Part shown: positions 7,296 to 12,234 of the stretch, piece after piece | Position numbering within the stretch: the stretch's first letter is position 1 | Layout of the letters: each line of letters begins with the position of its first letter | Assembly (NCBI GenBank): GCA_903831585.1 | Contig: CAIKYE010000165.1 | Coordinates: 1-12,234, forward strand | DNA: 12,234 nucleotides | From: an uncultured Micrococcales bacterium | GTDB taxonomy: Bacteria > Actinomycetota > Actinomycetes > Actinomycetales > Microbacteriaceae | Reading direction: 5' to 3' | Program-made: the position numbers and the translations under genes | Notes under the pieces: model-generated | Database searches by the model: none | Told to the model about the DNA's origin: nothing | Seen by the model: only the letters and a program-made list of their open reading frames with translations

Positions 7296-8824
7296 CAGTT
7301 GACTCGAATTCTTGGATCAAGAAGCGAATAGACGATATCCGCTAGAAGGTTGAATAGCAATGCAACCGTTCCCGTTATCAAGAAAAAGCCCATGACGGTA
7401 TTCACATCAACCCTGCGCAAACCCTCAATGAAGAGCGAGCCCATACCGCTCCATGAAAAGACACGTTCGGTAATAACTGCCCCGCCGATTACCCCGGCAA
7501 AGTCGAAGGCAACCAATGTAGTCAACGGAATCATTGTGTTTCTAAATGCATGCCGCATCACTACCGTTCTCTCTGGAAGACCCTTAGCTCTTGCGGTGCG
7601 TATGTAATCCTGATTCATTATTTCAAGCAGACTTGCCCTTGAATACCGCGTGTAGCCCGCAAAGCCAATCAGCAAAAGCGCAAGAGTGGGCAAGAGCAAA
7701 TGCGTAAATTTGTCTACGCCTAAAACCCAAAAAGAACCCTGAAGGTTTGGGGTCTGATCGCCAACCGTTGCAAAAGGACGACCACTTATGTAGCTGCTCT
7801 CAAAATAGGGTTTCCAGGCTTGCATGAATCTATCGAGGGCAATCACTCCGCCCATCAGAAGCGCGGTAATAGCAGCAGTTCGAGCAACGGGCGCTTTATC
7901 TTGACCCCCCATGAAATGCCCCACAAGGTATCCGACAATAACTGTTGCGACCGCCAGAATAAAGAAGATTAGCGGGCTGACGTAGAGAGATAAGAGATTG
8001 AACGGCAGCCAGGCGACCATTCCAATTGCCACAACCACCAGTGAGGCATTGCGCGCCCTCTTGTTTGCCATTCCAGTTGACAAGGCGGTTACTGCGAAAG
8101 CGATTGCTACGCCCATTATCAAACCCGACACTGGCCCAATTCCAGGCTTTTCGAACCAACCGGTGAGATTCAAAGCAAACAAGAGACCAGCAGTTATCGC
8201 GAAGGCAATTGCTCCAATTCTGAGTTTGACTCTCAGCCGGCCGCCGATGATACCCGGCCAGACAACTGCGGAAATTGCCGAAAACACAAAAATAAGGGCT
8301 ATCGGAATCTGAGGATTTTCTAGAAAGTCATTGAAACCGATGGCCATGTATTGCTTGAGCAACACAGCCACCCAGAACACAGGTAGCGAAAAGAAGAGAA
8401 AAGATGTGAAAGTGATTGAGTAATCAAAGGCGCTGTACTGTCTCAATGCGGTCGAAATTCCCACTATTACACCCAGCAAAATTGCCGCCAAGGTCGCCAC
8501 CAGAACGAGCTGCATTGTCGTTAGCATTGCTGAACCAAGCTGGCTGGTCACCAGCTGACCACTAATGTTCTTGCCCAAATCAAACTTGCCCACAAATACA
8601 CCGAGAACCCCGCCGAGCCAAATGAAGAACCTCAGATAAGGCGGTACGTTCAAATTCAGCAAATCAATTCGGCGCTGAATTAATTGCTCTTTATTTCGGG
8701 CGGTACTGGTGCGTAAGTCTTCGAGTGGATCACCAGAGTAGGCGGTGAGAACATACATCAGATAGGTAGCAGCAAAGAGCACCACAACAGACACAAGTAG
8801 TCGTCTTGTTATGAATTTCAGCAT
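7295..8824 (-). CDS. OppB/DppB-type ABC importer permease with an extra central membrane block
   Basis: This is the channel-forming membrane subunit of the importer. The N-terminal part is typical: a first membrane segment at 9-29, the external YSGDPLEDL region, and segments at 100-127 and 140-160 with SLPVFWVAVLL. The C-terminal part is also typical: HLLLPTLALLLIGFAGYTRY (374-394), the EAA loop EIMNQDYIRTARAKGLPERT (401-420), and final segments at 433-453 and 476-500 ending in YSLLDPRIRVN. In between, residues about 168-345 form an extra block with roughly six hydrophobic segments (near 172-192, 203-222, 230-250, 259-277, 280-305 and 313-332). This makes the protein 509 residues, against about 310-340 for standard OppB. 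The block is in frame and hydrophobic throughout, so it looks like a real domain rather than an assembly error. An even number of segments would keep the C-terminal half correctly oriented. GGAG (8831-8834) lies 6 nt before the ATG. The stop overlaps the OppC-like start by one base. Confidence 0.93.
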   Translation of the reverse strand: MLKFITRRLLVSVVVLFAATYLMYVLTAYSGDPLEDLRTSTARNKEQLIQRRIDLLNLNVPPYLRFFIWLGGVLGVFVGKFDLGKNISGQLVTSQLGSAMLTTMQLVLVATLAAILLGVIVGISTALRQYSAFDYSITFTSFLFFSLPVFWVAVLLKQYMAIGFNDFLENPQIPIALIFVFSAISAVVWPGIIGGRLRVKLRIGAIAFAITAGLLFALNLTGWFEKPGIGPVSGLIMGVAIAFAVTALSTGMANKRARNASLVVVAIGMVAWLPFNLLSLYVSPLIFFILAVATVIVGYLVGHFMGGQDKAPVARTAAITALLMGGVIALDRFMQAWKPYFESSYISGRPFATVGDQTPNLQGSFWVLGVDKFTHLLLPTLALLLIGFAGYTRYSRASLLEIMNQDYIRTARAKGLPERTVVMRHAFRNTMIPLTTLVAFDFAGVIGGAVITERVFSWSGMGSLFIEGLRRVDVNTVMGFFLITGTVALLFNLLADIVYSLLDPRIRVN

Positions 8825-8870
8825 TCTCTACTCCGCACTGGCTCTCGACAAACCTAACAGCAATTCAAGT

Positions 8871-8909
8871 GGAATAAAAAAGTGGCGCCGCAAACGAGCG
8901 ACGCCACTT
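8871..8909 (-). terminator. Terminator-like hairpin between SBP1 and the OppB-like gene
   Basis: Minus-strand AAGTGGCG and CGCCACTT (8880-8887 with 8902-8909) form an 8-bp stem, extended by two more G-C pairs after one mismatch, with an 8-nt loop. TTTTTTATT follows. It begins 14 nt after the SBP1 stop codon. Such an intergenic element commonly lets the binding protein be made in excess of the membrane components, so here it probably causes partial termination or stabilises the SBP1 message. Confidence 0.82.
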
Positions 8910-8923
8910 CTTTGTTAGAGCGG

Positions 8924-10762
8924 TTAGCCCTTAATGATCTCGCCTTCTTGCTTCCACTCCCAGAAGTTCCAGAAGAACATCGGAGCTAGTGGGGCAGGAA
9001 CAATTCCAGAGATTTTGTTCTTGTTGTAGGCGGTAACGCCTGGGAATTGGAAGATAGTTACACCGTAAGCATCAGCAAACAGATTCTTCTCAATTGTCTT
9101 GAGCAACTCCAACTGTTTCGCAGTGTCAAACTCGCTGGATAGCGCGGCGTAAGCCTCGTCAACAGCGGTGTTTTTGTAGCCGTTTAGGTTGTTTCCACCG
9201 TCTGAGGCAAAAGTCGCCTTAGAGCTTGTAACCGCAAGGCTGGTTGACTGCCATCCGAATACAACAGCGTCATAGGTTCCAGAGCCAAGCAATGAGCCCC
9301 AGTCGTCGTTGCACTTGTTCTGCACATCGAAACCAGCTTCTGCTGCGCTCGCCTGAATTAGAGCAAATTCGTTTTGACGGCGGGTGTTACCGCAACCAAA
9401 TAGGAACTTGACCGCAACCTTTCCCTTAACTCCGGCCTTGGCAAGAAGATCCTTGGCTCCGGCAATGTCAACATTCGCGTATTCGGCCGAACCATTGACA
9501 GCAACAACCTCTGCGTAACCCGCCGCACCCGGAAGGATGGTCTGCGAGTCGTCGAGCTGTGCAGCTGGGTTGATTGGCTGAATTAGCTTGGTCAAGATGT
9601 CCTTGCGAGGAATGGTTTTCAGGAAGGCCTGACGCACCATCTTTGCCTTGTCAGCATCGCCACCGTAACTAGCAGGATCGAACGGACCCTTGTTGTTAAA
9701 GGTCAAGTCAATGTGCTCGTATGTCGAGTCTGAAGTTGTGTTGGTGACAATTCCCTTGCTAGCCACATCGTTAAGAGCGGTGATGATGTCGGCGGTTGCC
9801 TGTGGGGAAATAATGTCCACTTCTCCGTTGCTAAGCGCCTGAACTGCAGCCAGTGGATCTTCAATGAAACGGATGGTGATTGTTTCAATTTTGGTTGAAG
9901 GGCCCCAGGTGTAGTTCTTGTTTGCTGTCAAAGTAACGTACTGGTCTTTTACGAGATCCGTGATTACATAGGCTCCGTTTGAGACAACGAGCGATGGGTC
10001 ATCGGTAGGAAAGTCAACCATGTCGAAACCTGCGCTCCAAAACTTGGAAATTGGAGCCAAGGTTGCGAGGTCTTTGTCTTGAATTGCCTTGATTAGCTTG
10101 GCCTTGGCGTCTGCAGCACTCAGGTTTTCGCCTGCAAAAGCGTGCTGAGTGGTTACGTGCGCAGGAACTCCAATTCCAAAGTTAACTTCCCAGTCAACGA
10201 TTGGCTGATCGTAAACAAGAGTGACTGAGCGACCGCCGTCACCGATTACGGGAACCTGAGTTACCTTGCCCAAGTCGCCACCGCAACTTGCTGAGTCGAA
10301 GAATACTCCGGCATCTAGGGCAGCCTGGTTACTGATGTTTCCATCTGCGTCATATTCTGCAGAGACGTTGTTGTCTACACAGCTGTTGGCCACCCAAGCG
10401 AGCAGCATGTCGGCGCCGTCAACTGCTGCGCCGTCTGACCACTTAACGCCTTCGTTCACGGTGTATTTGATCGAGAGTGGGTCTTGGCTGAGTACCTCAT
10501 ACTTGCCAAAACGCTCTTCTTTGATGAGCTTAGGAACGGCATCGTAATAATTGAATGCGCCACTTGTTAGGTATGTAATGTTTGCGTTAGCTGTGGCATT
10601 GCCATTTGAAGTTGCTGGGTTGTTCGAGTAAAAAGCCTGATTCCAAGCGACGGATATCGAACTGCCTGCGACGATGTCAGCGCTACCAGGTGCGCATCCA
10701 GTCATAACGAGCACAGACACAGTAAATGCGGCGAGGCCTGCAAAAATGCGCTTAATCTTCAT
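8924..10762 (-). CDS. Lipoprotein substrate-binding protein of an Opp/Dpp-type ABC importer (SBP1)
   Basis: This is a family-5 solute-binding lipoprotein (612 residues) that probably captures peptides or a similar ligand outside the membrane and hands it to the permeases encoded downstream. It has a basic N-terminus (MKIKR), a hydrophobic segment and a lipobox VMTG-C (Cys23). The family motif V-K-W-S-D-G is at 106-111, and NKNYTWGPSTKIETITIRF near 281-299 matches the conserved core. Four further cysteines come in two neighbouring pairs (Cys128/Cys160 and Cys457/Cys484), which suggests two disulfides; SBP2 has none of them. AAGGAG (10769-10774) lies 6 nt before the ATG, the best ribosome binding site in the window. 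The gene is first in the complete importer unit SBP1-OppB-OppC-ATPase and is followed by a terminator-like hairpin at 8871-8909. The family is certain; the ligand is unknown. Confidence 0.94.
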   Translation of the reverse strand: MKIKRIFAGLAAFTVSVLVMTGCAPGSADIVAGSSISVAWNQAFYSNNPATSNGNATANANITYLTSGAFNYYDAVPKLIKEERFGKYEVLSQDPLSIKYTVNEGVKWSDGAAVDGADMLLAWVANSCVDNNVSAEYDADGNISNQAALDAGVFFDSASCGGDLGKVTQVPVIGDGGRSVTLVYDQPIVDWEVNFGIGVPAHVTTQHAFAGENLSAADAKAKLIKAIQDKDLATLAPISKFWSAGFDMVDFPTDDPSLVVSNGAYVITDLVKDQYVTLTANKNYTWGPSTKIETITIRFIEDPLAAVQALSNGEVDIISPQATADIITALNDVASKGIVTNTTSDSTYEHIDLTFNNKGPFDPASYGGDADKAKMVRQAFLKTIPRKDILTKLIQPINPAAQLDDSQTILPGAAGYAEVVAVNGSAEYANVDIAGAKDLLAKAGVKGKVAVKFLFGCGNTRRQNEFALIQASAAEAGFDVQNKCNDDWGSLLGSGTYDAVVFGWQSTSLAVTSSKATFASDGGNNLNGYKNTAVDEAYAALSSEFDTAKQLELLKTIEKNLFADAYGVTIFQFPGVTAYNKNKISGIVPAPLAPMFFWNFWEWKQEGEIIKG

Positions 10763-10768
10763 GTACTA

Positions 10769-10774
10769 CTCCTT
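10769..10774 (-). promoter_or_regulatory. Strong ribosome binding site of SBP1
   Basis: AAGGAG, 6 nt before the ATG at 10760-10762. It is the closest match to the anti-Shine-Dalgarno complement among the genes here, consistent with SBP1 being made in excess of the membrane and ATPase subunits. Confidence 0.75.
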
Positions 10775-10787
10775 AGATTGTGCCGTT

Positions 10788-10822
10788 GGCTCTATAGGAA
10801 TAGCCGCAAGCTATTTTGAGCC
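10788..10822 (-). promoter_or_regulatory. Nested inverted repeat in the leader of SBP1
   Basis: On the minus strand, GGCTC pairs with GAGCC (outer stem), and within it AATAGC pairs with GCTATT around a TTGCG loop. No U-tract follows, so it is not a standard terminator for the upstream ATPase gene. It lies 26 nt before the SBP1 start and could be an mRNA leader structure, a processing or stability element, or a protein-binding site. The rest of the 122-bp gap (10763-10884) shows no confident promoter: TTGGTT with a T-rich stretch 17-18 nt further on is only a weak candidate. Confidence 0.45.
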
Positions 10823-10884
10823 TAGCCCTTGCAGGTTTAAATAAAGACCACGATTGCTAATGGAACCAACAATTCACTTCTGTG

Positions 10885-12234
10885 TTACTTGATTGTGATG
10901 TTCTTTTGACGCGCCTCGCGACGCTTCTTCTGCTCGGCAGGGTCTGGAACCGGAACCGCAGAGATAAGACGCTGAGTGTAAGGATCTTTTGCATTCTTGA
11001 GAATTTGGTCGCGAAGACCCTCTTCTACAAGGCGGCCGTTCTGCATAACAGCGATGCGGTGAGACAAAATGTCTACGACACCGAGGTCGTGCGTGATGAA
11101 AAGACAGGCAAACTTCAGTTGTTCTTGAAGTTCCTGAAGCAGGTCAAGAAAACGAGCCTGAACGGATACGTCGAGAGCCGAAGTTGGCTCGTCGGCAATC
11201 AGCAGGCTCGGAGTCAACGCAAGTGCACGAGCGATTCCAACTCGCTGTCGCTGCCCGCCAGAGAGTTCATGCGGGTAACGGTTGCGGTAGCTGCGAGGCA
11301 ACTCGACCGAGTCGAGAAGCTCTTCTACCTTGTGGTTTAGGTCGTCGCCCTTGGCCAAGCCAGAGAGCAAAATCGGCTCACCGATGCTCTCACCGATTGG
11401 CAGGCGCGGGTTTAGCGAAGATGCTGGGTCTTGAAAAACGATTCCGGTGTGACGGCGAATCTGACTCAACTGCTTGGTGTTTCCGTTACTGATGTCGAAT
11501 CCAGCGACGCTGATAATTCCGGACTTGATTGGCAACAGGCCGATAGAAGCGCGGCCTACGGTGGTTTTACCCGAGCCAGACTCTCCTACTAGTCCAACAA
11601 TCTCACCGGGGTAGATCTCCAGGTTGAAGTCTTGAACAGCTTTGAAAGCTGGGACGCGCCCGCGCTTCGGATACTCAATTTCTACGTTCTGTAACTTCAA
11701 GACCGGCTCTGGCTTGACTTTGCCCTCGAACTTGAGTTCACGAACCGCCACCGATCCAAGCTTTGGAACTGCAGCTAGAAGTTGCTGGGTGTAAGGGTGT
11801 GAAGGGCGGTTGAAAATGTGGTCCGCTGTGTTGTGCTCAACCGTGTAGCCGTCTTTCATAACGAGAATCTCATCTGCCATGTCGGCAACAACGCCCATGT
11901 CGTGGGTAATCAGCAAGATGCCCGAGTTGAGTGAGTGACGTAAGCCACGCATCAGGTCGAGAATCTCAGCTTGAACTGTTACGTCTAGCGCCGTGGTTGG
12001 TTCATCGGCGATTAGCAGAGCCGGGTCGCAGGCCAGCGCGATTGCAATCATCGCACGCTGCTTCTGTCCACCAGAAAGCTGGTGAGGATACTTGTCAAAA
12101 GCCTTAGCCGGATCTGGGAGATCGACCATCTCGAGAAGTTCAATCGAGCGCTTCTTGGCGGTTACCGGCCCCATGCCCAGGTGAAGGCGAAGTGTCTCAA
12201 CGATCTGAAAGCCGATTGTGTAAACCGGGTTCAG
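10885..12234 (-). CDS. Fused two-domain ABC importer ATPase, 5' end cut by the window edge
   Basis: This is a paralogue of the complete ATPase at 4627-6273. The frame is open to the last base ([11 protein letters not shown]... at 12234), aligning with residue 103 of the complete copy. About 100 N-terminal residues, including the first Walker A and Q-loop, therefore lie outside the window. The ATG at 12172-12174 is internal and not the start. 449 residues are visible: domain-1 signature LSGGQ ([14 protein letters not shown]) and [12 protein letters not shown], then a full domain 2 with [39 protein letters not shown] and the switch His in FITHD. The gene ends [14 protein letters not shown], against REARQALK in the other copy. 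It probably closes a neighbouring importer operon that lies mostly to the right. No clear terminator follows its stop; only the nested repeat near SBP1 is present. Confidence 0.94.
   Translation of the reverse strand: MNPVYTIGFQIVETLRLHLGMGPVTAKKRSIELLEMVDLPDPAKAFDKYPHQLSGGQKQRAMIAIALACDPALLIADEPTTALDVTVQAEILDLMRGLRHSLNSGILLITHDMGVVADMADEILVMKDGYTVEHNTADHIFNRPSHPYTQQLLAAVPKLGSVAVRELKFEGKVKPEPVLKLQNVEIEYPKRGRVPAFKAVQDFNLEIYPGEIVGLVGESGSGKTTVGRASIGLLPIKSGIISVAGFDISNGNTKQLSQIRRHTGIVFQDPASSLNPRLPIGESIGEPILLSGLAKGDDLNHKVEELLDSVELPRSYRNRYPHELSGGQRQRVGIARALALTPSLLIADEPTSALDVSVQARFLDLLQELQEQLKFACLFITHDLGVVDILSHRIAVMQNGRLVEEGLRDQILKNAKDPYTQRLISAVPVPDPAEQKKRREARQKNITIK
10906..11063 (-). repeat. Near-identical 3' end shared by the two ATPase genes (copy 2)
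   Basis: This is the partner of 4639-4796: 158 nt, same orientation, no gaps, 10 mismatches by hand count. The identity starts within the codons for the last shared residues (REARQ) and decays at about position 11064. Confidence 0.85.

Noticed and set aside
7790..8323. The OppB insert as a frameshift, gene fusion artefact or inserted mobile element
   Set aside because: The frame is continuous, the segment is uniformly hydrophobic, and I see no terminal repeats or target-site duplication.
10882..11340. A 152-codon open frame on the plus strand opposite the truncated ATPase
   Set aside because: It is antisense to a firmly identified ABC ATPase domain, and the composition of its translation looks like a shadow of that gene.
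12172..12174. ATG as the real start of the right-edge ATPase
   Set aside because: The frame continues to the window edge with residues that align to the interior of the complete paralogue, so it is an internal methionine.

Overview
The window looks like ordinary chromosome of an actinomycete with mid-range GC (about 50% by eye). A Microbacteriaceae-type organism, such as a freshwater Luna-lineage actinobacterium, is my best guess. It rests on the style of TypA and the peptide-transporter proteins and on the base composition, not on any database search. Seven protein genes are present: one on the plus strand at the left edge and six on the minus strand. No RNA genes, CRISPR array, insertion sequence, attachment site or replication origin could be supported.

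Left part (1-2842). The 3' part of an FTR1/EfeU-type iron permease gene (plus strand) converges with typA (minus strand), which encodes a ribosome-associated translational GTPase. A perfect 14-bp hairpin with A/T tracts on both sides separates them and can end transcription from both directions. Upstream of typA is a short spacer with a 12-bp perfect palindrome inside a weak promoter-like sequence.

Main part (2843-12234). This is a peptide/oligopeptide (Opp/Dpp-type) ABC importer locus read right to left: a fused two-domain ATPase cut by the right edge, lipoprotein substrate-binding protein 1 (SBP1), an OppB-like permease with an unusual central block of extra membrane segments, an OppC-like permease, a second fused ATPase, and a second, divergent lipoprotein SBP (SBP2). 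SBP1, both permeases and the complete ATPase form one full importer. The two permeases and the ATPase overlap by 1 and 4 nt, consistent with translational coupling. The truncated ATPase is probably the last gene of a neighbouring paralogous importer operon, so the locus is probably a tandem duplication plus an extra SBP.

Control elements appear in the gaps. One terminator-like hairpin follows SBP1. A stronger one, with a 14-bp stem and GUAA tetraloop, lies between the complete ATPase and SBP2, leaving almost no room for an SBP2 promoter. A third, nested hairpin lies in front of SBP1. The two ATPase genes are about 94% identical over their last ~158 nt but only about 71% identical just upstream (hand counts), which suggests recent gene conversion at the 3' end. 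I see no wholly new system. The most notable points are this patchwork identity, the extra membrane block in OppB and the hairpin-gated SBP2.
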